From Actinophytocola sp963826035 (lineage in GTDB: Bacteria > Actinomycetota > Actinomycetes > Mycobacteriales > Pseudonocardiaceae), in the NCBI GenBank assembly GCA_963826035.1, contig CAWGVZ010000015.1, positions 806,001 through 870,000 on the forward strand: 64,000 bases of DNA. Direction: 5' to 3'. A program made the position numbers and the translations under genes. This document shows, piece by piece, positions 33,055-42,171 of this stretch. The notes below the pieces were generated by a model, which saw only the letters and a list, made by a program, of their open reading frames with translations, ran no database searches and was not told the DNA's origin. The first letter of the stretch is position 1. Every line of letters starts with the position of its first letter.

Positions 33055-34521
33055 ATGACACGCATTCGATTGTCGCGCCGGTTGCTGATCGCCCTTGTGG
33101 CGACCGCGCTCACCGCGGCGGCGAGTCTCGTGGTCACCGCGTCGCCGGCCAGTGCCGCCACCAACCAGTTCCGAGGCATGAACTGGGCCGTGCTGGGCGA
33201 CAACTTCAGCACCAGCCCTCTCGTCGTGCAGGGCCTGAGCCAGTCCGACAGCAACGCGACAGTGCGCGCCAAAGCCAACGCCCTCTACGACGACATGGCT
33301 TCCACCATGGGGGTCAACACCGTCCGGCTGCCCATCAACACGCACACGGTGGCCAACACGACCTGGTGGAACGCCTACCGCGGCGCCATCGACGCCGCCA
33401 CCGAACGTGGGTTCAAGGTCATCCTCGCCTACTGGGAGGACGGCGCTGCCTCCGGCGGCAGGATCACGAACATGGCCGCGTGGAACACCATGTGGTCCAG
33501 CGTGACGAACACGTACGGCTCGAACAGCAACGTCTACTTCGAACCGATGAACGAGCCGCACGGCTACTCATCGACGGACTGGCGCACCGTCGCGGCGAAC
33601 TGGCTCGGCTATCACACCTCGGCGGTGCCCGGCAGGGTGCTCATCGGCGGCACCGGCTTCAGCCAGGACCTGCGGGACATCTGCAACGACAGCCGTTTCA
33701 ACTCGACGCTGCTGTCCTTCCACCACTACGCCTTCTTCTACAACCCGATGACCTACGACGCATTCCGGAGCCACATCCAGACGCGTCTGGGCAACTGCGC
33801 CTCCCGCGCGGTCGCGACCGAGTTCGGCGCGCCGATGTCCACCGGCCTCAACTACGCCGACGCGAACAGCTCCGACAACTTCGTGCGGCACATCCGCGCC
33901 ATGGCCCAGGTCATGCGTGACAACCAGATGGGCGGCACCTACTGGCCCGCCGTCGGCGGCAAGCCCGGCAACATCGGCTACGACTGGTACTCGATGTACG
34001 CCATGAGCGGCAGCGGCACCAATCTCAACCTGACCATCCGCAACACCTCCGGCGCCGACCGGCTCCGGTACGCCTGGGGCGACGGCTCCACGAACCCGCC
34101 GCCCACGGCCTACCGGATCGAGGTGCGCCACAGCGGCAAGGCCATGGACGTCCAGGCACCGAACACCGACAACGGAGCGCGCGTCGGTCAGTACACCTAC
34201 AGCGGCAACCCGTGGCAGCAGTGGCAGTTCTCCGACGCCGGCAGCGGCTACTGGCGCATCATCAGCCGCCACAGCGGAAAGTGCCTCGATGTGGTGAGTG
34301 CCTCGACCGCCGACGGCGCGGACCTCGTCCAGTACACCTGTGGTAGCGGCACCAACCAGCAGTTCCAGATGGTCGCCAACGGCAGCTACTTCCAGCTCCG
34401 GGCACGACACAGCGGCAAATGCGTCGACGTGCCGACCGCATCGACCGCGGACGGCGTGATCCTCAAGCAGTACACGTGCGGCACGGGCACCAATCAGCAG
34501 TGGTCGCGCACGGCCGTCTGA
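33055..34521 (+). CDS. Secreted GH5 glycoside hydrolase with ricin-B domain
   Basis: 488 residues from the ATG at 33055, 25 bp after the GH43 stop, so probably co-transcribed. A signal peptide ends SPASAA. The GH5 barrel has the catalytic acid/base Glu167 (FEPMNEPHGY) and nucleophile Glu256 (ATEFGAP). A short linker and a ricin-B trefoil (three QxW repeats) complete it. GH5 covers endoglucanases, mannanases and others; substrate not determinable here. Confidence 0.92.
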   Translation: MTRIRLSRRLLIALVATALTAAASLVVTASPASAATNQFRGMNWAVLGDNFSTSPLVVQGLSQSDSNATVRAKANALYDDMASTMGVNTVRLPINTHTVANTTWWNAYRGAIDAATERGFKVILAYWEDGAASGGRITNMAAWNTMWSSVTNTYGSNSNVYFEPMNEPHGYSSTDWRTVAANWLGYHTSAVPGRVLIGGTGFSQDLRDICNDSRFNSTLLSFHHYAFFYNPMTYDAFRSHIQTRLGNCASRAVATEFGAPMSTGLNYADANSSDNFVRHIRAMAQVMRDNQMGGTYWPAVGGKPGNIGYDWYSMYAMSGSGTNLNLTIRNTSGADRLRYAWGDGSTNPPPTAYRIEVRHSGKAMDVQAPNTDNGARVGQYTYSGNPWQQWQFSDAGSGYWRIISRHSGKCLDVVSASTADGADLVQYTCGSGTNQQFQMVANGSYFQLRARHSGKCVDVPTASTADGVILKQYTCGTGTNQQWSRTAV

Positions 34522-34529
34522 CTCACGCG

Positions 34530-34586
34530 ATGCCTGGAACGACGCCTTGCAGACGTTGAACGTCAGTAAGGCGTCGTTCCAGGCAT
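34530..34586. terminator. Bidirectional hairpin / interspersed palindromic repeat copy A
   Basis: Perfect 19-bp arms (34530-34548 and 34568-34586, AAGGCGTCGTTCCAGGCAT) enclose an inner palindrome around GACGTTGAACGTC. It separates the GH5 stop (9 bp before) from the convergent YesL-like stop, which overlaps its last base. It probably terminates both. The same 19-mer recurs at 37056-37074. Confidence 0.8.
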
Positions 34587-35236
34587 TAGCCGGCCGCGGC
34601 GGCGGGGCGCATGGTGGCGGTGGCGCCTGCCCAGCAGAGGTACAGCACCGGGCCGGCGAGTAGTGCCGGCGCCAACGCCGGGGCGAATCCGATGGCGGCG
34701 GCTAGCGATCCCCAGGCCGCGAGCGCCAGCAGCACGTGCCACGGTCTGCGGACGGTGAGCACGAGGCAGGCCGGCCAGAGCCGGAACACCGGCACGTCCG
34801 GCCGAACGGTCAGCGCCGTCAGCAGGACCAGCGCGGAGGACACGACCAGCACGGTCAGCACGACCAGCACCGGGATGGCCACCGCGCCGATCGGGGTGCC
34901 GAACGCGGCGACCGCGTCCACGGCCAGCACCACGACCGCGGCGGTCGTCGCGCCGGACACGGCGACCGCGCGGCGGGCATGCCGGCGCCAGGCGCGCACG
35001 AAAACCCTTGCCACGCCGGCGGTTCCGTCCTCGGCGTACTCGCCGAACACCGTGCTCGCCGCCGCGACCGCCGGCCCGAGCAGCGGCGCGGTCAACGCCA
35101 ACACCGCCCAGGTCTCCGATATCGGGGTGAACAGCGCCACCGCGACGAACGGGGCGCAGGAAAGAGCGGCGAGCACACCGGTCACCAGCAGCAGGTAAAC
35201 GGTGCCGAAAACCCGGTTGTAGGCTTCGTAGCGCAT
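34586..35236 (-). CDS. YesL-like (DUF624) membrane protein
   Basis: 216 residues, about five or six membrane helices. N-terminal RYEAYNRVFGTVYLLLVTGV resembles DUF624/YesL proteins that accompany sugar ABC importers for pectin-type sugars. Starts 4 bp after the permease stop. The role in transport is not established; it may assist the permease pair. Confidence 0.75.
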   Translation of the reverse strand: MRYEAYNRVFGTVYLLLVTGVLAALSCAPFVAVALFTPISETWAVLALTAPLLGPAVAAASTVFGEYAEDGTAGVARVFVRAWRRHARRAVAVSGATTAAVVVLAVDAVAAFGTPIGAVAIPVLVVLTVLVVSSALVLLTALTVRPDVPVFRLWPACLVLTVRRPWHVLLALAAWGSLAAAIGFAPALAPALLAGPVLYLCWAGATATMRPAAAAG

Positions 35237-35240
35237 CGGA

Positions 35241-36062
35241 TCAGCCCTTCAACCCGGTACTCGCGATGCCTTGCACGAAATGGCGCTGACCGATCAGGAA
35301 CAGCACGACGATCGGCACGATGGCCAGCACAGCGCCGGTCATCACCAGAGAGAACTGCGCCTGGTACTGGTCGACGAACCTGTCCAGTCCAATCTGGATC
35401 GTCCACACGTCACGATCCCGCAGATAGATCAACGGGCCGAGATAGTCGTTCCACGCGGTGACGAACGAGATCAGGCCGAGGCTGGCCAGTGCGGGCACGG
35501 AAAGCGGCAGCACGATCCTGGCGTAGATGCCGTACTCGGAGAGCCCGTCGATTCTGGCCGCCTCGACCAGTTCGTCCGGGATCGTCTCGTAGTACTGCTT
35601 CATCAGGAACACGCCGAACGCGCCGAACGCCTGCAACGCGACGATCGACCACAACGTGTTCGTCAGGCCGACCTCGGACAGCATGATGAACTGCGGGATC
35701 ATGTACGCCGGCCAGGGCACCGCGATGGTCGCGACATAGGTGAGGAACAAGGCGTTGCGTCCGGGGAAGCGGCCCTTCGCGAACCCGTACGCGGCGAAGC
35801 TCCCGGTGAGCACCTGCAGGAAGGTGATCAGTACGGCGAGAACGGCGGAGTTCTTGAACCAGGTCAGAATGTCCGAGGCGGCCCAGATGCGCTCGTAGTT
35901 CTGCCACTGCGGAGTCTCCGGCCACCACCGCGGCGGGACGGTGAACACCGTGTTGTCGGTCTTCAGCGACGAGACCACGATCCAGAAGAACGGCAGCAGC
36001 ACCGCGGCCGCGGCCACGGCCAGCACGAGGTACAGCGCGACCCGGCGGGCGGAGAGCCTCAC
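35241..36062 (-). CDS. Carbohydrate ABC transporter permease (MalG type), second operon
   Basis: 273 residues from a GTG at 36062 that overlaps the upstream stop as GTGA; the long frame to 36812 is antisense noise. Six membrane helices; EAA loop VEAARIDGLSEYGIYARIVL. Forms the channel with the partner at 36059-36964. Confidence 0.92.
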   Translation of the reverse strand: MRLSARRVALYLVLAVAAAAVLLPFFWIVVSSLKTDNTVFTVPPRWWPETPQWQNYERIWAASDILTWFKNSAVLAVLITFLQVLTGSFAAYGFAKGRFPGRNALFLTYVATIAVPWPAYMIPQFIMLSEVGLTNTLWSIVALQAFGAFGVFLMKQYYETIPDELVEAARIDGLSEYGIYARIVLPLSVPALASLGLISFVTAWNDYLGPLIYLRDRDVWTIQIGLDRFVDQYQAQFSLVMTGAVLAIVPIVVLFLIGQRHFVQGIASTGLKG

Positions 36063-36964
36063 GCGTCCCTCCTGCGGTTGATGGCGAACTGGACGATGGT
36101 GACCAGCAGACACAGGAAGAACAACACCACGGAGATCGCGGAGGCGTAACCGAACTGGTTCTCCTCGAACCCACGCTGGTAGATCAGCTGGGCCAGGACC
36201 AACGTCGCCTGGCCCGGCCCGCCGTCGGTGAGCACGAGAATGAGGTCGAACACCTTGAAGCTGCTGATGGTGAGCATCACGAGCACGAAGAAGGTGGTGT
36301 GGCGCAGGCCAGGCAGGGTGACGTTGCGGAAACGCTGCCACGCGTTCGCGCCGTCGATGGTGGCCGCCTCGTACAGCTGCTTCGGGATCGTCTGCAGCCC
36401 GGCGAGGAAGAGCAGCATGTAGTACCCCATGTCCCGCCACACGCTGACGATGATCACCGCCGGCATCGCCCAGTTCTTGTCGGTCGTCCACCCCGGCGCG
36501 GAGTCGACGCCGGCCATGCCGAGCAACTGGTTGATCGGACCGGTATCCCTGCTGAACAACAGGTTCCAGGCGATCGCGATGGTCACGATCGAGGTCACGT
36601 ACGGCAGGAACGCGACGGTCCGGAACAGTCCGAGACCGCGCAACCTGCTGTTCAGCAGGACGGCGAGACCGAGCGCGGCCGCCATGGTCAGCGGGATGTG
36701 GAGGGCCGCGTAGTACATGGTGTTCAGGAACGCCGTGTGGAAGCTCTTGTCCCCGAACAGTCGGGTGAAGTTGTCGAGGCCTTTCCATTTCGCGGTGCCG
36801 AACGCGTTCCAACTGGTGAGCGAGAGGTAGAACAGCACGGCCACCGGAACCAGCGTCAGCAGCGCGAACCCGATGAAGTTCGGCAGGACGAAGGAAAACC
36901 CGACCAGCGCGCCGCGCGGCCGCCGACTCCGTGGTTTCTTCCGCACGTCAACCGGTGTAGTCAA
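36059..36964 (-). CDS. Carbohydrate ABC transporter permease (MalF type), second operon
   Basis: 301 residues. I chose TTG at 36964 because GGAGAG lies 6 bp before it. The frame upstream to 37105 would run through the intergenic repeat. Six membrane helices; EAA loop YEAATIDGANAWQRFRNVTL. Paired with the MalG-type gene downstream. Confidence 0.88.
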   Translation of the reverse strand: MTTPVDVRKKPRSRRPRGALVGFSFVLPNFIGFALLTLVPVAVLFYLSLTSWNAFGTAKWKGLDNFTRLFGDKSFHTAFLNTMYYAALHIPLTMAAALGLAVLLNSRLRGLGLFRTVAFLPYVTSIVTIAIAWNLLFSRDTGPINQLLGMAGVDSAPGWTTDKNWAMPAVIIVSVWRDMGYYMLLFLAGLQTIPKQLYEAATIDGANAWQRFRNVTLPGLRHTTFFVLVMLTISSFKVFDLILVLTDGGPGQATLVLAQLIYQRGFEENQFGYASAISVVLFFLCLLVTIVQFAINRRRDA

Positions 36965-37017
36965 AGAACTCTCCGAGGTCCTGGTGTTCTGCTGGCTCGC
37001 GCCGGTTCGGCCCGTCA

Positions 37018-37074
37018 ATGCCTGGAAGGCGTCGTTCCTGACGCTCAACGCCAGGAAGGCGTCGTTCCAGGCAT
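37018..37074. repeat. Interspersed palindromic repeat copy B
   Basis: Outer arms ATGCCTGGAA (37018) and TTCCAGGCAT (37065) surround two direct copies of AAGGCGTCGTTCC at 37026 and 37056, 30 bp apart. The second extends to the 19-mer also found at 34568-34586. It lies between the binding-protein stop and the first permease and could tune mRNA level between them. Confidence 0.8.
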
Positions 37075-37091
37075 GTCCCACGCCGTGCCTG

Positions 37092-38372
37092 CTAGCCGAT
37101 GTCAACCTCGCTCTTGGCGCGTTCCTCCGCCTCGGTGATCGCCTCGTCCACCGGGGTCGACCCGGACATGATCGCGGTGTGCATCTCGAGCAGGATGTTC
37201 TGCACGGCGGCGGTCGACACGGCGACCGGGTTCTCCGGGCGGGTGTCGTGCTTGGCGAACGCGATCCTGGCCAACTCGTCGCCCGGCGCGCCCTCGACCG
37301 AGAAGTACGCGTCGGTCACCGCGTCGGTCACGGCTGCCGGCGTGACACCGATCTCGGCCAGCTCGAGAGCGCCCTGCTCACTCGCGGCGAACTCGAGGAA
37401 CTTCTTCGCGGCGTCGATCTTCGTCTCGTCGATGGCGGCGTTGACGCCGAGCCCGGTCGGATCGCCGAAGGTCACCGGATTGTCCTTCGTGGACTCGTCG
37501 GCCTGCGGGGCCGGGGCGATGCCCCACTCGAAGGGCTGCGCCTCACCCGAAGCCTGCTGGGCGATCAGCGTGGCGACGTACCAGGAGCCCATCAGCATCA
37601 TGCCGGCCTTCTGGGTGCCGAACTCCGCCTGGTACTGCAGCTTGTTCGTGGTCGCGGTGCCGAAGTCGACCTGCGTCCCCGCGTCCTGCATGGCCAGCGC
37701 GCGCTCGTAGTACGGGGCGAAGAAGTCGTAGTCCGCGCTCGCCAGGTCGGCTCCGTCGCTCTGCGCGAGCGCGAAGCCCTGTACCACCGACTGCCAGATG
37801 TGCGTGTAGGCGCCCTTGGCCGGCGCGGCCTTCGTGGCGACCTGCTCGGCGGCCTCGGTGTAGTCGTCCCAGGTCCACGAGCCGTCCGGCAGCGGGACAC
37901 CGGCCTTGGTGAGAAGGTCCTTGTTGTAGAACAGGAACCAGGAGTCCTGCCGGTACGGCACGGCGAAGGTGGCCCCGTCCACCGTGTAGAAGTCCTTGCC
38001 GTTCACCTCGTCGCCGAGGTTGCCGGCCATGTCGGAGACGTCGAGCAGCTGTTCGCCGGCCTGGTAGGTGACGAAGTGCTTCAGGTTCTTCAGCACGTAC
38101 ACGTCCGGTGCGTTGCCCGCGGACAGGTCGGCCGTGAGCTGGGTGTCGTAGTTGTCCGGGTCGTATTCCTTGAGCTCGACCGTGATGTCCGGGTTCGCCG
38201 CGTGGAACGCGTCGGCGAGTGTCTTGAACTCCGGTGTGGTGTCCAGGCTCCACGCGCTCATGGTGAGCGTGACCGGACCGTCCGCCGCCTGTTCCTCGCC
38301 GCCGCACGCGGTGAGCACGAGCGCGAGCGCCATGCCGGCCGCCCCGGCGGAAGTGATCATCCTTCGTCGCAT
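37092..38372 (-). CDS. Sugar ABC transporter substrate-binding lipoprotein, second operon
   Basis: 426 residues from the ATG at 38372, behind AAAGGAAC. A lipoprotein signal ends VLTAC, followed by GGEEQAADGPVTLTMSAWSL. Captures a carbohydrate for the two permeases. Neighbouring DUF2264 and YesL-like genes suggest a uronate-containing or pectin/host-glycan oligosaccharide (inference). Confidence 0.92.
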   Translation of the reverse strand: MRRRMITSAGAAGMALALVLTACGGEEQAADGPVTLTMSAWSLDTTPEFKTLADAFHAANPDITVELKEYDPDNYDTQLTADLSAGNAPDVYVLKNLKHFVTYQAGEQLLDVSDMAGNLGDEVNGKDFYTVDGATFAVPYRQDSWFLFYNKDLLTKAGVPLPDGSWTWDDYTEAAEQVATKAAPAKGAYTHIWQSVVQGFALAQSDGADLASADYDFFAPYYERALAMQDAGTQVDFGTATTNKLQYQAEFGTQKAGMMLMGSWYVATLIAQQASGEAQPFEWGIAPAPQADESTKDNPVTFGDPTGLGVNAAIDETKIDAAKKFLEFAASEQGALELAEIGVTPAAVTDAVTDAYFSVEGAPGDELARIAFAKHDTRPENPVAVSTAAVQNILLEMHTAIMSGSTPVDEAITEAEERAKSEVDIG

Positions 38373-38394
38373 GATGTTCCTTTTCTTTCTGGCT

Positions 38395-40269
38395 CTACGG
38401 GTAGGACGGGGCGAGCATCGGCACGCCGGTGAGCGCGCCGTCCGGCCACTGGATGGTGGCCACGGCCTGGTTTCCGTCCTGTCCGATGTGGACGGAAGGG
38501 TCACACGCGTTGTGCGTGTCACGGGTGAGTTCGACGAGCACGCCTATCCACTCGCCCGGCGCCGCGTCGTAGCGCAACCATGGCACCGCCACGTGCTGGC
38601 CGAGCGGGCTGGCGTCCTCGCGCACGTCCGTGCCGCCGGCCACCGGCTCACCCAGCACCGGCACCAGCCGCGAGACCGTACCGCCGGGGCCGGCCGGCCA
38701 GCCGCTGATCCGCAGCGGCACCTCGCTGTCCACCATGGACAGACGGAGTTCCCACGGGCCACGCAGGTAGGAGACGACGGTGACCACACCCGCCGCGCGG
38801 TACCGGCCGGTCCAGCCGGAGCCGTGGTGCTGTTGCTCGGCGTCGGGGTCGAGCCAGTACGTCATGCCGGACGAGGTGCCGGCCGCGACCGGCCCTGCCG
38901 TGGTCTCGATGACGCGCAGGTCGCCGGTGCGCATGCCGCTGCGGTGCGCCGCGCGGCCGTGCGCGTCCAGCGGTGTCACCGTCTGGTCCGGCGGGTCGGC
39001 CCAACTGGCGTCGTCGAGCGGCGGGCAGGTGGCGGTCGAGTAGCCGAGCCGGGCGTACAGCGGCGAGTCGCCGCGTGGTGTCCCGGCGTGCGCGTGGTCG
39101 GTGCCGTGGTTGACCACGCGCACGATGCCGTCCGACGCCGTGCCGCTGACCAGCCAGCCCGGCGCGCGTACCACCCGGATTACGTCGCCCCGCTCCACCG
39201 GCAGCGGCTGCTCCTCGGCCGTCCACAGTGGATGGTCCGAGGGCAGCGCGAGGCCGAGCATTCCCTTGACCGCCCAGTACGGTGATCCGGGCCCGGAGTA
39301 GGCCTGCGCGAGCGGGTGCCACGGCCCGTGCCAGCCGACGGTCAGCAGGCCGCGCTCGTCCAGCGCGCCGTTGTCCATGAAGTGCGCCACCACGAGCGAG
39401 GCGGCGCGGCGCAACACCCCGGCCGAGGTGGACGGCACGTCGGCGAGCGCGCCGACCCAGAACGGGGCGGCCGCGGCGAAGCGGTAGATCAGGCTGCGGC
39501 CCTGCAGCAACGGTGACCCGTCCGCGCCGACCAGCGCGACGGCGTCGGTGAGAAACCGGTCGAGAAGCGCGACGTCGGAGTCCCGGCGTGGCGCGGCGAG
39601 GTCGGTGGCGCCGGCCATCCTCGCCCACAACGTCGGGTACACGTGCAGTGCCCAACCGGTGTAGTGGTCGAACGCGCGCTCGTCGCCGTCGGCCAACCAG
39701 CCGTCCGCGCGGGTGAACGAGTCGTGCGTGGCCAGGTCCGCCCGCATGTCGTCGAGGGAGAACGGGCCGCCCACCGAACGCAGGAACGTCTGTGTCACGA
39801 GCCGGAACCAGACCCAGTTGATCCTCGGGTACGTCTGGTCGCCGACCGCAGGCGCCAGGTACGCGACCGTCCGCTCCTGGACCCCGGGCGGCAACCGGTC
39901 CCACAGCCATTCCCTGGTGAGGTCCAGGGCGAGGGACAGCGACGCGGCCTCGACCTTGGCCTGCGGGTGCTCGTCGAGCCGGACCCAGCGCTCCGGTGAC
40001 CCGGGGTCGGTGCCGGCGGCGATGCCCGCGGCGTACCACTCGGCGAGGTTGTCCGGGTCCGCGCCGCGTTCGCCCGCCATGCGGAACGCGGCGAGCAGGA
40101 ACGTCCTGGCGAAGCCCTCCAGCGCGTCGACGGCCGCGCCGTAGCCGCCCGGCTTACCGGGCAGCGAGATCCCGGCGTGGCCGGGCGAGGCGTAGGGCCG
40201 GACCGCGCCCAACATCCCGTCCGCCACATCGGCCCACCGCTGCCTGGTCCACCCGGGTCCTGGCCCCAT
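38395..40269 (-). CDS. DUF2264 family protein
   Basis: 624 residues from the ATG at 40269, GAGGA before it. The DUF2264 region has YGAAVDALEGFARTFLLAAF and FDHYTGWALHVYPTLWARM, an (alpha/alpha)6-like fold with a C-terminal beta domain. Members occur in sugar-utilisation loci and are suspected glycoside lyases or hydrolases; activity is not proved for this one. No signal peptide. First gene of the operon. Confidence 0.85.
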   Translation of the reverse strand: MGPGPGWTRQRWADVADGMLGAVRPYASPGHAGISLPGKPGGYGAAVDALEGFARTFLLAAFRMAGERGADPDNLAEWYAAGIAAGTDPGSPERWVRLDEHPQAKVEAASLSLALDLTREWLWDRLPPGVQERTVAYLAPAVGDQTYPRINWVWFRLVTQTFLRSVGGPFSLDDMRADLATHDSFTRADGWLADGDERAFDHYTGWALHVYPTLWARMAGATDLAAPRRDSDVALLDRFLTDAVALVGADGSPLLQGRSLIYRFAAAAPFWVGALADVPSTSAGVLRRAASLVVAHFMDNGALDERGLLTVGWHGPWHPLAQAYSGPGSPYWAVKGMLGLALPSDHPLWTAEEQPLPVERGDVIRVVRAPGWLVSGTASDGIVRVVNHGTDHAHAGTPRGDSPLYARLGYSTATCPPLDDASWADPPDQTVTPLDAHGRAAHRSGMRTGDLRVIETTAGPVAAGTSSGMTYWLDPDAEQQHHGSGWTGRYRAAGVVTVVSYLRGPWELRLSMVDSEVPLRISGWPAGPGGTVSRLVPVLGEPVAGGTDVREDASPLGQHVAVPWLRYDAAPGEWIGVLVELTRDTHNACDPSVHIGQDGNQAVATIQWPDGALTGVPMLAPSYP

Positions 40270-40468
40270 CCGTCGCGTTCCTCGCCGTCGAAGATGTCCG
40301 CTTTAGTTGTTCTTTGATCGATTTTGCCTGCGGGCAGTTAAGTCGGTCATTTATGATCGAGTCAAGAGGCCCGTATCGGTGATGAGCAAACCGTGATCAA
40401 GCGCGCGGAGGCCGGATGTTCGTGGGTGTACTGGGCACGCTGACTATCCGAAGCACGGAGGCCGCCTG
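40270..40468. promoter_or_regulatory. Divergent promoter region of the second importer operon
   Basis: A 199-bp AT-richer stretch between DUF2264 and the DeoR-like gene. Three related motifs occur: TTTGATCGA (40314), TATGATCGA (40352) and GTGATCAA (40393). They are candidate operators for the divergent regulator; this is by eye only. Confidence 0.4.
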
Positions 40469-41524
40469 ATGACCGAGTCTCGCGAACTCGCGGCGAGCAG
40501 ACACGCGACGATCCTGCGGGCGCTGCACCGCAGCGGCACCGTGCGCGTCTCCGAGCTCAGCGTCACGCTGGGGGTCGCCGCCGTGACGCTGCGCCGGGAC
40601 ATCGCACACCTCGCCGACGAGGGCCTGTTACGCCGGGTCCACGGCGGCGCGACCCTGCACGACCACGACACGGTCACCCGACCCGCCGATGCAGGGTACG
40701 CGGGGATGCTGGTGCCGTCACTGTCCTACTACTGGCCGGAGGTCATCCGCGGCGCCGAGGAGGAGGCGGCGAACCACGGGCTACGAGTGCGCTTCCGCGG
40801 CTCGTCCTACGAGACCACCGACGACCGGCCGCAGCTGGAACGGCTGCTCGCCGCCGAGGACGTGCGCGGTCTCGTCGTGGCGCCGAACCTGGACGCGCCG
40901 ACCGCGGGCGCCACGATCAGCTGGCTGGCCGGTGTCGACGTCCCGGTGGTGCTGGTCGAACGGGCGGCGACCGGGCCGCAGCGGTCGACACTGGAGTCCG
41001 TGGCGACCGACCACGCCCTCGGCGCCGCGATGGCCGTCGGTCATCTCGCCGAGCTCGGGCATCGGCGGATCGCCCTGGCGACCAGCGCGCAGAGCCCGAC
41101 CTCGCCGCACATCCAGCGGGGCTGGCGGGAGGCGGTTCCGGTGCCCGACATGATCGACGTGATGCTGCCGTCCCCGGGAACGGCCGGCTGGGACACCAAG
41201 GCGGCCGAACTGCTCGACGGGCTCCGCGCGACGTCGGCGACCGCGGTGCTGGTGCACGCCGACGCCGAGGCCATCGCGTTGGTCCAGTACCTGGAGATGC
41301 ACGACGTGCACGTGCCGGCCGACCTGTCCCTCGTCGCCTACGACGACGAGGTCGCCGGGCTGTTCACGCCCAGGCTCACGGCGGTCCGGCCACCCAGGCG
41401 CGCCATCGGCCGCGCGGCGCTGTCCCTGCTCGCCGCTCGGCTGGCCGAACCGGACCGGCCGCCGCACCGGGTGCTGATCTCGCCGGCGCTGAACGTGCGG
41501 GAGTCGACCGGCGCACTCGGATAG
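40469..41524 (+). CDS. Hybrid regulator: DeoR helix-turn-helix plus LacI-type sugar-binding domain
   Basis: 351 residues, ATG at 40469 after GGAGGCC. The first 60 residues are a DeoR-type helix-turn-helix (RHATILRALHRSGTVRVSEL, VTLRRDIAHLADEGLLRRVHGG). The rest is a periplasmic-binding-like domain as in LacI proteins (TDHALGAAMAVGHLAELGHRRIA, LSLVAYDDEVAGLFTPRLTA). It is divergent from, and probably controls, the DUF2264-ABC operon. Confidence 0.88.
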   Translation: MTESRELAASRHATILRALHRSGTVRVSELSVTLGVAAVTLRRDIAHLADEGLLRRVHGGATLHDHDTVTRPADAGYAGMLVPSLSYYWPEVIRGAEEEAANHGLRVRFRGSSYETTDDRPQLERLLAAEDVRGLVVAPNLDAPTAGATISWLAGVDVPVVLVERAATGPQRSTLESVATDHALGAAMAVGHLAELGHRRIALATSAQSPTSPHIQRGWREAVPVPDMIDVMLPSPGTAGWDTKAAELLDGLRATSATAVLVHADAEAIALVQYLEMHDVHVPADLSLVAYDDEVAGLFTPRLTAVRPPRRAIGRAALSLLAARLAEPDRPPHRVLISPALNVRESTGALG

Positions 41525-41598
41525 CGGCGGTCGGCGAGGGTCCGCGAAACTCCGCGTACTGTGACACTGGGTCTGGAACCGCCACAGATGGACTGGCC

Positions 41599-42090
41599 AT
41601 GGAGTTTCGGCTGTTGGGGCCGCTGGAGTTGTGGCGCGACGGCGCGCGGGTCGAGCTGGGCGGGCCGCGGGAGAGTGCGGTGCTGGCCGCGCTTGTGTTG
41701 CGGCGCAACGAGGTGGCGACCGTCCCGTACCTGGTTGACGCGGTGTGGGACCAGCCGCCCGCGTCGCCCGAGACCAACCTTCGCACCTACGTCGCGAACC
41801 TGCGGAAGCGGCTCGGACCGGAAGTTCGCCTCGCGACCCGCAGGAACGGCTATCTGCTGGCCGTGGCCGACGACGAACTGGACGTCGTCACGTTCGAACA
41901 GCGGGTATCGGAGGCCGAAGAGGCAGGCGACAAGTGCACGGCCGCGGCCAGGATGGCGGCGGCACTGGCGGTCTGGCGCGGCGAGCCGCTCGAAGGTCAC
42001 CGCGGGGGCGCGCAGCTCGCCGCGTCCGTACACCGGCTCGCGGTGCTGGACGCATGGTCCGACGTGGGCGCCAGTACCGCGTTCCCCCGA
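41599..42090 (+). pseudogene. Truncated SARP/BTAD regulator
   Basis: The first 150 residues are a good SARP N-terminus: an OmpR-type DNA-binding domain (MEFRLLGPLELWRDGARVEL, NLRTYVANLRKRLG) and the start of the BTAD (MAAALAVWRGEPLEG). After about 42050 the BTAD similarity ends. The open frame continues only as antisense of the GH62 gene. The gene therefore seems truncated by deletion. DNA binding could persist, but the usual effector half is gone. Confidence 0.7.
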
Positions 42091-42104
42091 GTTGAAACAA
42101 GACT

Positions 42105-42145
42105 GGGCCGGCGCCCGCACCCGCGAGGGGTGAGAGCGCCGGCCC
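42105..42145. terminator. Hairpin terminator after the GH62 gene
   Basis: GGGCCGGCGC (42105-42114) and GCGCCGGCCC (42136-42145) form a perfect 10-bp stem 26 bp beyond the GH62 stop. It could also end the SARP fragment transcript. Confidence 0.7.
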
Positions 42146-42171
42146 GGTTGGGGTGGACGTGTGTCAGGCGA

